DNA of 64,000 bases from Imbricaverruca yamaguchii (Eukaryota; Arthropoda; Thecostraca; Neoverrucidae): positions 2,429,501 to 2,493,500 of the forward strand of contig JAOTOL010001655.1 in the NCBI GenBank assembly GCA_034440575.1, given 5' to 3'. This document shows, in pieces, positions 1-11,912 of this stretch (positions are counted from its first letter, which is position 1; each line of letters starts with the position of its first letter). The translations under genes were made by a program, and so were the position numbers. The notes below the pieces were generated by a model. The model did not search any database. It worked only from the letters and a program-made list of their open reading frames with translations, and was not told the DNA's origin.

Positions 1-1639
1 ATGTCGAAGAAGCAGCTGCCGAGACAGGCAAACTGACATATAGCAGCTGGTGATGCAGCAAGTCGGAACAAAATGCTGGCAATGCAATATAAAACAGAGA
101 GCATAGAAAGCGGGAGAACAGCAAAATTATATTTTTTGCTGAGAGCATAATGCAGATGAAAACAATGGATGCATCGTTGCCTGAGCTGGTTGACAACATC
201 CGATGAAATACGACATGAGAGTAGCCGAGTTCACGGGGTACGAGGTGTGACAACCATTCACCAAGCAGATGATGGTGTATAGTAGTGTACTGTGCACATC
301 AGTACTCGATGCTAGTGTAGATCACCACGCGGTTTGGAGTGTCGTTCAATATCGAAGTTGGGCAGGTTCAAATTACCTGAAGTGCTCACTCTTCCAGGAA
401 CGTTTTTCTCGTGCCCCGCATTGCGTGCTTTTATCATTTATCCGGCGATCCACATGACATGGAGTAACAACTTAATCCAACGATCCACCAGAATCAAGAA
501 CTGGGATTACTTTTATTTTGGCCGTGCGCCGATAAGAGCTCTGGTGTTCAGATTATCTCTCAAGTTGTCCCCAGAGATTCTGCAGGATAGAAGATAAATA
601 TAGTATTTAGACAAGCACCTACGCAAGTTGCTTCGCTGCGTTTTGAACACGTTTTGAATACAACACAAGCTTGGAAAAACATTAATTCGAAAAAAAGAAA
701 ACAATCAAACCCGCTCGCTCCACTGAGTGAAAGGCCAATTGTCGTAGCTATACATTGGCGTCAGTATCGTGACTATCGATCTATTAGATATATAGAAGAT
801 AAACGTTTTGGCCCACACTGCCTAGGAACACTGTATTGTGAATAAAAAGGGAGATAAACAGGAAGACATAAACATCGATATGGATAAATATATAGAAACG
901 CACGCACATACGCACACACACACACAGACACACATATCTATATATCTGTTTGTATGTATATACATGTATATGTATAAATATGTGGGAGGGAAAGAGATTG
1001 GAGAGAGAGAGCCTCGTGATTACTCAGGATTCCTCGCCGTTGGCTCAGGGGCTGTCTGTATTTGCCGGGGCTCTCTCTCTATCAGGCCGAAGACCCTTCC
1101 AATCACACGAGGCCCCTCTATCAGTCCAGGATCCTTCATATTTGCTTGACTCCCTCTGACGACCCAGCGGCCTTTCATATAGCCTGGGCCCCTCCAATGG
1201 TACTGGGCACTTCCTGGTGGCCAGGGACCCATTCCGTCGATTCAAATGCCCTCTTCGCTTGCTAAGGAGCCCTATACTGGCCGGGACCCTCTCCTTCAGA
1301 CCAAGAGCCCTTTCAACAACCCGGGGCCCCACCGTACGTCCAGTGCCCTTCGTATCGATATGGCATTGCATGAGGGTGCGCCTTACACGCGGTTCTTACT
1401 CCAAATGGTCCGGCACTGCAAACGATACAGAGCGTGTCATTTGAAGGTCAGCTCGACCATTCAATAGCATTAAATAGTATTACAAGTGCTGCACGATCGC
1501 TACGGCAGGGGCGAGGACGTGGTGTTCGCTACTGTTGGTGCTTCCCGTGGTTAATGTACCCAACCCCCGTACCTCGACACGGCCGCACTGGAAGGTAATC
1601 AAGCAGCAATGCACTGCGCAGTGTAACCTTTGAAACGAT
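1..1639. other. Non-coding; AC/AT microsatellite and degenerate minisatellite
   Basis: No coding region is supported here. An AC-rich then AT-rich simple repeat lies at about 898-985. From about 1045 to 1345 the sequence falls into loose units of roughly 33 bases containing variants of GGCCCCTTC. On the minus strand these give degenerate 11-12 residue peptide repeats rich in Pro, Arg and Gly. This looks like an old minisatellite, and the open frames across it are by-products of the repeat. The rest has no recognisable content. Confidence 0.5.
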
Positions 1640-3120
1640 GCAATATTTTGGTGGTTTGTGCAACTTCGAAAAACTGAGGTGCGTCGTCAGCAAGCTTCCC
1701 ATCCAACTGATGCAAGCGTGGGAAACAAGTTCCGGAAGTGCATCCCAAGCAGCCAACGTTGCGTGACGTTGACAAGTGGATGGCGAACCAAGTGCGCATG
1801 CCGCTCAACTCAGCCGTGGTTGCTTGTGAGAATGCAAACTTCGCAAGCAGGGCCGGCCGTGAATGGAAGCAAGAGCGGGCTGCTCGAGCGGCGTTCACCG
1901 CAGCACCGCCGCCAGTCGATGACTCTCGGGCGCCGTACGGAGATTGCGGACATGGCACTTGATCACGGCATGCCATCATTTATTCAGAGAGGCCTGGAAT
2001 GAGCGGCCACAAGTGCCGCCGCTCATGCCAGGCGATACTTTTTGCTGTGTCCGCCCTGGGCACATCCAGAGTGCATTGGTCGGGTCAGGCGTGCGGGGAA
2101 GACGGCCGCACGGCGTGTCACCATCGGCCACTGCCTGGCGCGAGTCGGGTGTCTGGGCGCCGCGACCCACAGTCCGGCCCATCGTCAGAGGCGAAGCACG
2201 AGCCTCCAGTTGGAACTGCGCGGACAGGTGCAGCCACCACTGCATGCATTCTGCGAATTGTACCTACTCGGGTCCGTGGCGAAGCAGGCAAGTACTGCGA
2301 CGTGCATGCGCTGCTCGATGCTGGGGCACAAGCGTCGTTATGTTCCGAGGAATTGATGGAACCGTCTGACAGCACGGACCAGCGGCAGAAGCTCAGCAGT
2401 CACAATGTTGAAGCGTAGCGCCGGCGAGCGCAGGGCCGCAATGAAATTGAAGCGCGGGTCTTATCTCTATCTTCCAGTGACCAAGCAGCGAGTCAGTGTA
2501 GAAAAAAAACATGTACGGTTTCCAAGCTGGACATCGAACCTCAAAAGCTCAACTGGAGCGTAAGACGACTATAGCCCCATCTGGACGGAATTGAAGCGGC
2601 AGACACAAACAACAAACCCATTGAAGCACTGTTTGGGGACAATGTAATGGAAGCAGCGCGCCAGCGAGAGGCTCGTATGGGCGCCAGGTCGCATCAGTCA
2701 CGGCACGCGCGACGTTCGGATGGTGCCTGGTCGGCAGCATGACCCAGCTGGTAACACCAGGCGTCCGTCATGTCAGGCTGAGCTCAAAATCGTTCATTCA
2801 GCAAAAAGAGTTGAAGGAACAGCTGGAAGTTTAGGGGACTGCAGTCATTTGGCCCAAAGCATGGCTCAGCTGCCACTGGTTTAGTCGATGGTCGGCGGGC
2901 GGAAAACATACTCAACACTAAACTCGTTGGAGGGAAACCGGTACGAAACCGCACTCATGTGGAGAGACGAAGAGGTCATTTTACCAGACGACTATTCGAT
3001 GACCCGAATACGAATGGAACGAACAGAGAAGCATTTAATTCGCTGTCCAGAAAAGGTCGCTGCCTAAATGAGAACAATCCATGAATACGTAACTAAATTA
3101 TACGCTGGCTAGCTTTCGCA
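1640..3120 (+). pseudogene. BEL/Pao retrotransposon gag-protease-RT remnant
   Basis: Pieces of a BEL/Pao-type polyprotein appear in order but in different frames. At about 1752-1960 is a gag segment with LRDVDKWMANQVR. At about 1970-2110 is a worn zinc-knuckle segment (CCVRPGHIQSA) followed by GRTACHHRPL, the histidine-rich motif that follows the knuckle in this clade. At about 2270-2370 is an aspartic-protease-like segment with ALLDAGAQASLCSEEL, where the usual LLD(S/N)G active site reads LLDAG. At about 2925-3105 is the pol linker before RT (RYETALMWRDEEVILP). Frameshifts separate all four, and the catalytic RT, RNase H and integrase are absent. It is a dead, truncated relic. Assignment to Pao rather than Gypsy rests on the linker and protease motifs. 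Confidence 0.6.
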
Positions 3121-3372
3121 TACAGAAGTGGAAACAAGAAACAAAAACTTTTTCTGCATCAAACGGTCGCAAACATTAACGAGTCCAGAAGATCCGTGTT
3201 GTGTCTGATGCAGCGGTTCGTTACCAGGCACCTCACCGAATGATCGGCTATTAGCACACCCAGATATCCCGCAAAACATTTTTCGTGCCTTGATTAGGTG
3301 CAGAGAAAAACCAATCGGATTAGTAGCAGACGTCGAGAACTCAGCTACAGTAGAGGACGTCCGGGTGAGCCA

Positions 3373-3800
3373 CGGTGAGCAGTGCAGCTCAACCGTTCCG
3401 GTGAGCAGTACATCAGAGCCGTTCCGACGAGCAGTACAGCGGAACATCTCCGGTGAGCAGTGCAGCTCAGCCGTTCCGGTGAGCAGTTCCGGTGAGCAGT
3501 TCCGGTGAGCAGTGCACCGGAGCAGTTCCGGTGAGCAGTACAGCAGAGCAGCTCCGGTGAGCAGTACAGCGAAGCAGTTCCGGTGAGCAGTACAGCGAAG
3601 CAGTTCCGGTGAGCAGTACAACGGAGCAGTTCCGGTGAGCAGTACAGCTCAGCCGCTCCGGTGAGCAGTACATCAGAGCCGTTCCGACGAGCAGTACAGC
3701 GGAGCATCTCCGGTGAGCAGTGCAGCGAAGCAGTTCCGGTGAGCAGTGCAGCGGAGCAGCTCCGGTGAGCAGTACAGCGGAGCAGTTCCGGTGCGCAGTC
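3373..3800. repeat. 26-bp minisatellite made of 13+13 half units
   Basis: About 16 tandem copies of a 26-base unit, consensus GAGCAGTACAGCG + GAGCAGTTCCGGT. The two 13-base halves are related. Two single 13-base halves (GAGCAGTTCCGGT) occur alone near 3479-3506, showing that the half unit is the unit of exchange. Because 26 is not a multiple of three, each frame cycles through all three readings, giving a 26-residue period. Several minus frames stay open through the array. These open frames are repeat artefacts, not evidence of a protein. Confidence 0.9.
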
Positions 3801-4471
3801 GGATGGGTCAAAGGACGGCTGCACAGTGTCGGACCCTAAGACATGACTAGAACTTTCGTACAATAAATACAAAAACACGCTGTGACAGACACGTTGTGCT
3901 GGTCACATAACCAAACAAAAATATATCCTCAGGAACAAACGTAGCAAATGATTCCGGGAGAAAAAGGCAGACGTTTCAATACTAAGGATTCCATTCACAA
4001 ATGTGAAGCCCCTCTTCTCCCTGCGATTTCTTCCGCCACACTCACCCCCTCATTCTCGTCTTTCCATTAACCACCCTGGCTCCATAGCATGGTAAGGTGG
4101 CAAGCCAATCTCAACCAAAGAACAAATGCATTGTTGCATTATTTTGTATATCGTGAGTGTTCGTATTCTTCCCAATGCTGTGCTAAATATACATGAACGC
4201 TCACAACCACGTGTAGGAAACAACATTTCAGCCATCATCCCTGGACAATAGGTTTGTTGGAGGGGGAGTGATATATCTTCGTCATGCGGATCTAACAAAT
4301 CCATCTGTGAACATGGCCCACTTTTGTGGGGCGGAAATCCATCCAATTCAATCCAATCCATCGAGACAAGCACCGCGCTCGACGACGCTACCCCGCCGAC
4401 ACGCCTGGGTGGGTGCGCGCCGCCGCCACCGCCCCGGTGGCGGCGGCATCTCACGCCACAGTTCCACTCAC
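3801..4471. other. No gene seen; expected downstream receptor intron
   Basis: No coding similarity was recognised on either strand. If the 7TM receptor continues on the minus strand past its exon ending at 4472, this would be its next intron. A Gly/Pro-rich stretch at 4395-4450 is GC-rich simple sequence. Confidence 0.4.
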
Positions 4472-4641
4472 AAAGCGCCGCTGGGTCCCAGTTGGCCGGT
4501 GGCCGCCAGACATATTGCCAGCACGCACGGCACGCCGTACATGTACAGCAGCAGTCGGCGGTCGCCCACGCCCAGGTCCAGCGCGCGCCGGCGATACACC
4601 AGCACGAACGCGTTGATGGCGGTTATGTTGACCAGCAGGAT
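4472..4641 (-). CDS. Orphan 7TM receptor, third exon (end of TM3 and TM4)
   Basis: This 170-nt exon begins after a CGACAG acceptor in phase 0 and ends at a TT|GTGAGT donor with two bases left over. It reads ILLVNITAINAFVLVYRRRA, the end of TM3 and the second intracellular loop, then a basic/polar linker, then a second hydrophobic stretch starting LLLYMYGVPCVLAICLAA (TM4), and ends in GQLGPSGA. Its start phase fits the exon at 9093-9250 exactly, which ends in the TM3 beginning. The role would be a plasma-membrane G-protein-coupled-like receptor. The family was not identified; no DRY motif is present. TM5-TM7 were not found and probably lie beyond the left edge. Confidence 0.6.
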
Positions 4642-5282
4642 CTGTCGACAGGGCGCCCGCCGGTCATCTGGCACATCTCTGTATTTCTGTGTGCCTGTAT
4701 CTTACATTAAAACACCTACATCACTATGTTGTTATCCAGTAAGACTAACGAACAATCCTCAGGACACACTTTTTACATCCTCATCATACACATATACACA
4801 CACACATATATATATATGGACTATTTTTGTTTTGTTTATTGGGATCATTGAAGATGATTTTGGCATGCGTCAGTTAAGACATAAATTTTTTAAATGTAAT
4901 ATCGATGCACATAAGAGAAAAAACATTTAGCGCATATGACCACGTCTGCATGCATCACCCGGTAAAACAAGCATTCCATAGTATTTATGCGGAGTAAAAG
5001 GTGGTTATTGAACCCCTCACCAGGGACGACGGCCCTCAGTAAGACAGGCTGAGCAAAAGGTTGGGGGCACTTAAAAAGGAATCATTAAAAATATTTTAAC
5101 TGCTTGATGGATTTCCATTCGCGATGGGATTTTCCCAACAACATTTCGCGTTAAAAGCTGCTTAGTGCTTCATCACTTCCCATGTACATCTTTTTTTTGT
5201 AGATAAGCTGACGTTAAACCTCTCATTACGAGCGTTCTTGGGTAACGCCGTTCACGAATGAAGTCGTGCCCACCCCATGATC

Positions 5283-5420
5283 CTTGGAACTAAGTCAAAT
5301 CAGAAAAGTTTGGAAGTTAGATCAAATCAGGTCAAGTCAGGTCAGCTTGCACGATGCCAGGTCACATCAGGCAATTCATGTCACATCAGGTCATTCGCAT
5401 GTCACCCCATGCCATGTCGC
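5283..5420. repeat. Degenerate AGGTCA/CATGTCA-rich tandem repeat
   Basis: Repeated words such as AAATCAGGTCAAGTCAGGTCAG and CATGTCACATCAGGTCA occur with an irregular spacing of about 10 to 20 bases. It is most simply an old minisatellite. The AGGTCA words are by-products of the unit and are not arranged as a clean nuclear-receptor element. Confidence 0.5.
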
Positions 5421-6463
5421 ACGACTTAGGCGCCACTGAAACCGAACTCAGATATCACCTGGCAAGGAACAGCAGCATTCTTGTCTAAATTAGACATGAC
5501 TGGCACCTGATCTTATGGCATTGACATTTGGCACATAAATTATTCCAGAATGTTTTTTCATCTTGTTCACCATTTTCATTTTAACAAAATAACCCCAAAC
5601 TGAATTTCCCACTAATTACGGTATTATACGGTAATTATACGGACATTGACCTGCCCTAAGGTGAGAAACCTTGACATTACTTAAAAAAATACATAGGAAC
5701 TTGCTCGTCTTTACGAAAGGACAGCATGGCTTAAGTTTAATGCTTATCTGTTGCACCTACTTCGAATAGTGGCACTTTGAATATCTGGGAACATCACTCG
5801 CTGTGGGCCGTTCCAGGTCAATGACCTTTGATGACCGGAGCCTGAAAGTTTTTTTGAGAGATGTAAAGCAGATGTACAATAATGTACTGGAAATTTGGTG
5901 TCCGCGTCCACCCATTCGGTCCCAATCCTGTAAAAAAAAAACTGAAGGGTGCGCTCTCGTGAGCCCTCTCGCCTCGGGCTGGCGATGGTTATAATCAAAA
6001 AGTGGTATCGTTTTACTAAATTTGTGATCATGATTGAAGCCCAAAGCATCCTGAATTTAGTGAAATAACATAACTTTTGATAATAAAGTGCCAAACGAGC
6101 AGCATTGGGAGCGAAAGGGGCAGTGGTGCCTTGCTGGGTGAGCAAGGCTCGAGATCCCGGATGGATCGAAGTGAGAGGGTTTGGATCCTTATTTTGGTAT
6201 CCTGCTGATATTAACTAGTCATTTTCCCTATTCAATCTGAAAACATATCCTGAAAATATGGGTCTGACCCCTTTGGCTTGGTGACAGGTTGAAAGTATCT
6301 AATAATCTAGCCCTGCGGATGAAAGTAGGTGCTCTCCATCCAAAATATGCACAACTGGCCTGCTAATTGGCAATAATATAACTTACTTATCAAACTTAGG
6401 CCGACCTCCCAAACTCTAGTCCAGCGACTCCAATCCGTCGCTTGGGCACGGGCCATGGCGTGA

Positions 6464-6633
6464 TGAGCGCTAGTAGACGCGCGCCAGCAGGTGACATGCG
6501 TCAGGTGCCGTGGAGACACCAACATTAGGAGGCCCCTGACCCTTCAGCTGAGCGCTAGTAGACGCGCGCCAGCAGGTGACATGCGTCAGATTCCGTGCCG
6601 ACACCAACATTAGGAGGCCCCTGACTCTCGCCG
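6464..6633. repeat. 85-bp tandem duplication
   Basis: Two adjacent copies, each starting GAGCGCTAGTAGACGCGCGC and ending GGAGGCCCCTGAC plus a short variable tail. The copies start 85 bases apart (6465 and 6550) and differ at only a few places. The second copy touches the 3' end of the LINE remnant that begins at about 6610, so the duplication may mark its insertion point. Confidence 0.8.
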
Positions 6634-8335
6634 TGTTTTTAGCTCATCCAATCCCAATTCCGATCCAATTTTTCCTGATGATGTTCTATATAGTGCACCT
6701 GTGATTAATCTAGTTGCTCTTTTTTGTAATTTTTCAAGTCTGAGTGCATCCGATATTGTTATATGTCCGTCATATATAGTATCTGCATAGTCAAACAGAG
6801 GCCGAATGTAAATTTTATACAAGTTACAGAGGATTTGTTTGGGAATCTTACTTGCAGCAGGATAAAGGGGGCTTAGTGCACAATTGACCTTCAGGATAAT
6901 ATCGTTTATGTGACTGTGGAAGCGCAAGTCGGAAGAAAATGTAAGGCTGAGGTGTTTATGACTTCCTATGATTGGTATTGGCTGGCCTTCCATTCTAAGA
7001 TTTAGCGGTTTACTGATACTCTTACATGTGAATGTTTGTTGGATCGTTTTTGCCGCATTAAATTGTATGCCCCATGTTTTTCTCAAATTCGTGTATAATG
7101 TCGAGATATTTTTGAATCGATTGTTGTGCTTCCAGTGAGCCTTGTATGTGTGAAGCGTAAAGCGACGTGTCATCAGGGAAAAAAAGGATTTCATTTGTAG
7201 TCATGTCTGCCAAGTCATTTAAATATATTAATGCCAAAAGGGGTCCCAAGACAGAACCTTGTGGGCAACCCGCATTTATAGTAGTTGGTGGTGAAAGGCT
7301 GTTTCCTACCCTTTCACGCTGTTCCCTATTATGTAAGTATGATTGCAGCCAAATTAATGCAGTGTCGTCAATCCCACAATGGTTTTTGCACTTAAAAATA
7401 AGCCCTGCATCCCATATAGTATCAAAATATTTTTGTATGTCCAAATATATACATGTAAAGTCAAGATTTCGATTTAGAGATGAATATAGCGTATGTGTCA
7501 AGTAGAGCAACTGTAGATGGGTCCCATGATATGGACGGTAACCACTTTGCCTTTCAGAGGGTATATTGTTATCCGTTATGTGTGAATAAATTCGTTTAAA
7601 AACTAACTTTTCTAGGATTTTAAACAAACACGATAAGAGGGTAATTGGCCTATAATTTGTGGGATCAGAGCATGACCCTTTCTTTTTGAATATGGGCGAC
7701 ACATTTGCTTGTTCCCATTCCTTGGGGAAAACTCCAAGTGATAACGATTTGTTGAATAATTTAGTAATGGGTTCATAGATAAGAAGAGCAATTAGTTTAA
7801 GCAGCCTGGGAGGTATTTCATCGGATCCTGTCGATTTATTTCGATTTAGATGGTTGAGTTGTTGAAGAACTTCATTTTCAGTAACTTGCATTTCTGTCAA
7901 ACTTGGAATGCTATGATTACTTTGTGCGTCCATAGAAGGTAGTTGCAAGTTATTAGGCGATTTGGATTGTTTCGCAAAATGGGTGTTGAAGAGTGTTGCC
8001 TTCTCTGCATCATCAATAATTGCACCATTTGGACCATCTAGGGGTGGTATGCTTTGGGACGTCGTGCTACCAATTATCCCCTTTAAAATTTGATGGTATT
8101 TTCGAGGACTGTGTTTGCATTCTTCTAGTTTCAGAACTTGGCTCTTAATGTAATTATTTTTTAGTCATTTGTTAAGTTCGGTGACTCTGTTGCGCTGATC
8201 TTTCCAATTATTCCAACTAAACCATATTTGCATCCTTTTGGCAATTCTAAATAATCGGTCTCGTCTTCTGATATATTTTTTATCTCAGAATTTACCCATG
8301 GTTTGCTTGCCTGGTTGGTTTTGATTATTTTTATG
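6610..8335 (-). pseudogene. LINE reverse transcriptase remnant (CR1/Jockey-like)
   Basis: Read on the minus strand, this runs from a linker piece (ASKPWVNSEIKNI, about 8300) through a second linker (LKLEECKHSPRKYHQILKG, about 8120) into the RT (7948-7058) and the C-terminal thumb region (7194-6610). RT landmarks are SPIFKKKG, YRPITLLS, LDIQKYFDTI, GCPQGSVLGPL and FFPDDTSLYA. The catalytic box, normally FADD or YADD, reads FPDD. At least two frameshifts are present, one near 7075 and one near 8160-8200. The endonuclease is missing, so this is a 5'-truncated dead copy. It lies in the receptor's second intron in the same orientation. Confidence 0.75.
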
Positions 8336-9092
8336 GGCATAGGTATTATATATACATTATATATTTGTATGGGCATAGCTATCATACACATATGGCCGGG
8401 TATTCCAGCAGCAATTTAACCACGTTCGGCTGACATATGGTGGGGCTTTCTGGCAACATTTTGACCGTTTTCGTAATCAGAGACTCGTCGCTGATGGCGT
8501 CTCCAGCGTTCCCGAAGGTACCCGGAGCGCCGAAGCCTCCTGCTCTGATGGCTTCGGCTCCGCTACAGGTGCCTGCCGTGCGCCGGTGTGTCCCGTCGGC
8601 GCCGACTCTGCAGCCGGTGACCTCGTCCGCCGCCGATATCACAACCGCGACGGTGGTCGCTGGACACGTGCCGCAGTGCTGCATGCCAGTGCGGTGCGTC
8701 AACCACCCCTGCATCGTTCTGTATACCCCCGACGGAGACCGATTACATTATAGTTCTGAGGAGTTTCCTCTTCTTTGCGGTGAAACGCTGGTTCAGAGGT
8801 AGTGGCCACTTGTGTGCTTCCTTTCACTGATAACGGACTGTATGCAAGCAGGGAGGCTTGATATAAACATTTGTCGACAGCTGTTACGTTCGGTCGTGCT
8901 GGCGGGGGCGGGTAGCGATTGTCGCACATTGTCGGTGGTTAAGAGTGCTATTGGTTGAAGACGTTGTGAGAGGCACCGATTTAAGACAAACTTGGTGCCA
9001 ATCGGAAAGTTCCCCATGTACGTGTGCTATGATGTGTTAGACAAATAAACAAACAAACAAACGTTTCCGAGTACTACACATTTACTACTCAC

Positions 9093-9250
9093 CTGTGATG
9101 TCATGAACTCCACCAGGAAAATGGCATAGAAAATGCAGAGTCCTGCCGGCGTCACGTGGTTCCGTTGGATGACGTAATGTAGGTGATCGAGTGAATGTGA
9201 GATGTTAAATAGGCCATCGCAGAAGGCCATGTAGACCACAAACCGCTCCC
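9093..9250 (-). CDS. Orphan 7TM receptor, second exon (TM2 and start of TM3)
   Basis: This 158-nt exon sits between a TTGCAG acceptor and a CAG|GTGAGT donor. It completes the split glycine codon left by the exon at 11913 and ends in phase 0. It reads GERFVVYMAFCDGLFNISHS, which is TM2, then a loop with QRNHVTPAG, a cysteine (the usual TM3-start disulfide position) and IFYAIFLVEFMTSQ as the TM3 beginning. It joins TM1 upstream with TM3/TM4 downstream in a single reading frame. The double agreement of splice phase is the main evidence that the three exons are one gene. Family not assigned. Confidence 0.65.
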
Positions 9251-11912
9251 CTGCAACGATGCGAAGGATGAGGGTTAAGTCCAGACTTTGAATCCAATAC
9301 CAAAACAGAGAACACTATAAAAACTGCACTGACCATAATAGATCCAACAACATAATCTGACCATAGACCATATGGTCTATGGTCTATGAATCACCATAGA
9401 CTAACTAGACCATTGCCATAACCATAGACCAAAATTATATATCATAAACCCCAGTGACAAGTGACACCCTTCCTTCCGTTGACACACTTGCAGTCATCCA
9501 TAGCACCACACAGCGAACACATCATACAATATGGTTACCGCATGCACCGCGAACACCGTAACTCTTGCCCTTTCAGGGAATTTTGCTACCATCCCCAGTG
9601 CAAGAGGGTTGTTGTAGCCCCCTCTCGTTTCCAAATGGAGAACACCAAAGAGACGACCTAAAAATCAGCGTGTAATTGCTTTCTAGTCGTGGCTGCCCGT
9701 ATTGTTTTTGCGTGACTTTATGACTCACTGAGCAGCTGAGGCCACCTGGTGTCGCCTGTCTCTCACCCTGACAGGAAGGCCTAGCACCGCGGGGAGTCTA
9801 ATCCCGTACCACTGATCTGCCAGACTTTCAGCTTAGCTGCTGAACCACCAACACCACTGCTGTCTCCACGCACAGACAACAGTTTGTCCAGAGAGCACGA
9901 CAGTGCCCAAACCCGTCATGTGAGGTCGCAGAGGCCTCATAAGTATGTACGCTGACCTAACCTGGAAATGAATATTTGCGTAGAATGACAAGACCCGTTC
10001 GCCTTTCAAGAAATTATTGAAGTGCATTTCTTACATGTCTTAAGGAAGTACTTGATATCACACGACGGATTATGTTTCAAGCACATCTAACTAAAAGTGG
10101 ATCATGAGCATAGCAGGTGCGTATGTACATCATGTGCATGATCCTCGAATGTTCAACAAAGCAATATTCGAAACAGGACCATGCATGTAAGTTTCAGGTA
10201 CGGCGTACATAATGGTCAATATCCGCAGATATATTACTATTTTCACCACCATGCCATTTTTCCAACTTCCGGACACAGCCTTGAATTCTCCTTATGCTCT
10301 TCAAGAGAAGCGATTCACGTAATCGAGTTGCAGGTTTATCGGCCACACTATACATTTCGGACGATGAGACAGAGAAAAAACTTAATCTTAGTGCTGAAGC
10401 GCGACTCCCACCTACCTAGAAATGCTGAAGAGCTATGGTTTACACGCTCAGCCGACCCACTAATGCCATCGCATGCATTTTTGCCGTGCGCGGTTACCAA
10501 AACAGAATCCACTCACATCTGAAACTCCAAACTTTCTGGTGGCTACAAATATTCGCAAGGGTATGGTTCTTTTTATATTTCCCGGTTCAGCCATCGGAGA
10601 AGAAGTGGGATTTTCTCCAGTCGTGAATGCATCTGCTGTATGTTAGGCATCAACACAGACTGTGGCGCTGGCACTGCAGTCGTGTATTGTGCTGGGGTGT
10701 AAGACCGCGCAAAAGCTTTTGCATGAATGGCTGGTGCATGACGCTAACGGATGAAGAGTGCACTTTGGGTTATCCAAATGAAAACTTTGAGCCACACCCT
10801 GGATGACGAATAAAAATGGTATCGTACCTTTCTGCTTACGTCGCCAGGGTTGCACACGATCAATCTAGTAGAAAACCTACTTGGTTACGTTATACCATTT
10901 AGTATCGCGTTGCACCCAGTACCGCAATATCTACATGAAGGAAAGCAAACATACCCTTATTGCGAAAGGAAAATCCTGAACACCCGCACCAGAGGTGGAG
11001 GGGCCAGCCCTCCGTTTCTTTTATGCTATCGCATACAATGGCAAGGCTATTTCAATGAAGTCTTGTGACTCTGTCACAAATTGGTAAGCACATCCTCTGC
11101 AAACACAATTTTCGAAATCTATCGGCAAATATAGGGAATGCAGGAATGCAAATTCGACCGACCAACCACTCGGTCGCCGAGAGTTCAAGGTCACAAAGGT
11201 TCGTCGAAGCGATTGTGAGGTGACGCGGAGGCGCGTTATGCCGGACGATCTCGGCCTCATTTTACCCTGAAGAGAACGGCCTAGGGTCTTGAAATTAACA
11301 CTACTACGACTTCACAACCGTCGTAATCCACTCTAAGAAGTTCGTGCTTTTGGCTTCACTAGTTTCCGAGATATTAGGGGGCTGGGCAATGTGCCCCCCA
11401 CCTCCGGGCAGCGCTTTGTGATCCTCTAGCCGCATGAACATGGACGAAAAAAGGCGCAATTAAGCATTTAACCGAGTTTATTTAACCTTGATTTTGCACA
11501 AGGTGGCACCGAAGTAGAAAATACATGCAACTAGCGCCTCACATGTCATAAGGATGCCACGGCGGTTCTTTAAACCATGGACCTATTTCTTGACAGACTC
11601 ACGATAGCTTGAAAATCAACTAGAGTATGGATATAGGTGATCCTGGTGGAAGAACTCCGTCGAAATTGATGTTGGATTTAGAAAATCCTGTTTTCGTCAC
11701 CGCTTCGGCCGCACCAACCTTGCAAACCATGTTTCACCAGTGGAAACTCGCATCTCAGTTGCGAGCAAGAAACCAGAATAGTGAGTGCCCGCAAGAGTAT
11801 TCGCTATGAAGTGATCTTTGTTGAGGTCGTGCAGTGTTTTGTAGTGCAGCCGTGCAGTGTCCCCAAACACACGTCACAGCAGCCCATGTATTTCGCCACC
11901 ACTGGCACTGAC
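9251..11912 (-). other. Receptor intron 1
   Basis: This intron of about 2.66 kb has consistent GT and AG ends on the minus strand. It contains a 26-bp perfect palindrome at 9359-9384 followed by partial copies of the same word to about 9432. No other repeat or gene was recognised, and the open frames inside look random. Confidence 0.5.
9359..9384. repeat. 26-bp perfect palindrome with nearby partial copies
   Basis: The arms GACCATAGACCAT and ATGGTCTATGGTC meet without a spacer. The word CCATAGAC recurs at about 9394 and 9423 and its complement GGTCTATG at about 9381. The block could extrude a cruciform or be a small footprint of inverted tandem copying. It lies about 110 bases upstream, on the minus strand, of the receptor's second exon. 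Confidence 0.8.

Larger units (their letters stand above)
4642..9092 (-). other. Receptor intron 2 with a LINE insertion and simple repeats
   Basis: This intron of about 4.45 kb, by inference, separates the TM2/TM3 and TM3/TM4 exons. It holds a short AC/AT microsatellite (4785-4818), a degenerate array built on CATGTCACATCAGGTCA (about 5285-5420), an 85-bp tandem duplication (6464-6633), a LINE remnant (6610-8335) in the same orientation as the gene, and an AAAC run near 9042-9062. From 8440 to 8800 the base use looks coding-like on both strands but matches nothing I recognise. Otherwise I see nothing. Confidence 0.5.

Noticed and set aside
3373..3800. CRISPR-like array
   Set aside because: No unique spacers between repeats, and the context is animal DNA.
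3109..3878. Long minus-strand Cys-rich frames
   Set aside because: They are readings of the 26-bp minisatellite in rotating frames and have no non-repeat domain.
8437..8802. Plus-strand frame of 121 residues in receptor intron 2
   Set aside because: Base use is coding-like, but no domain is recognised and the opposite strand is equally open. It may be old debris.
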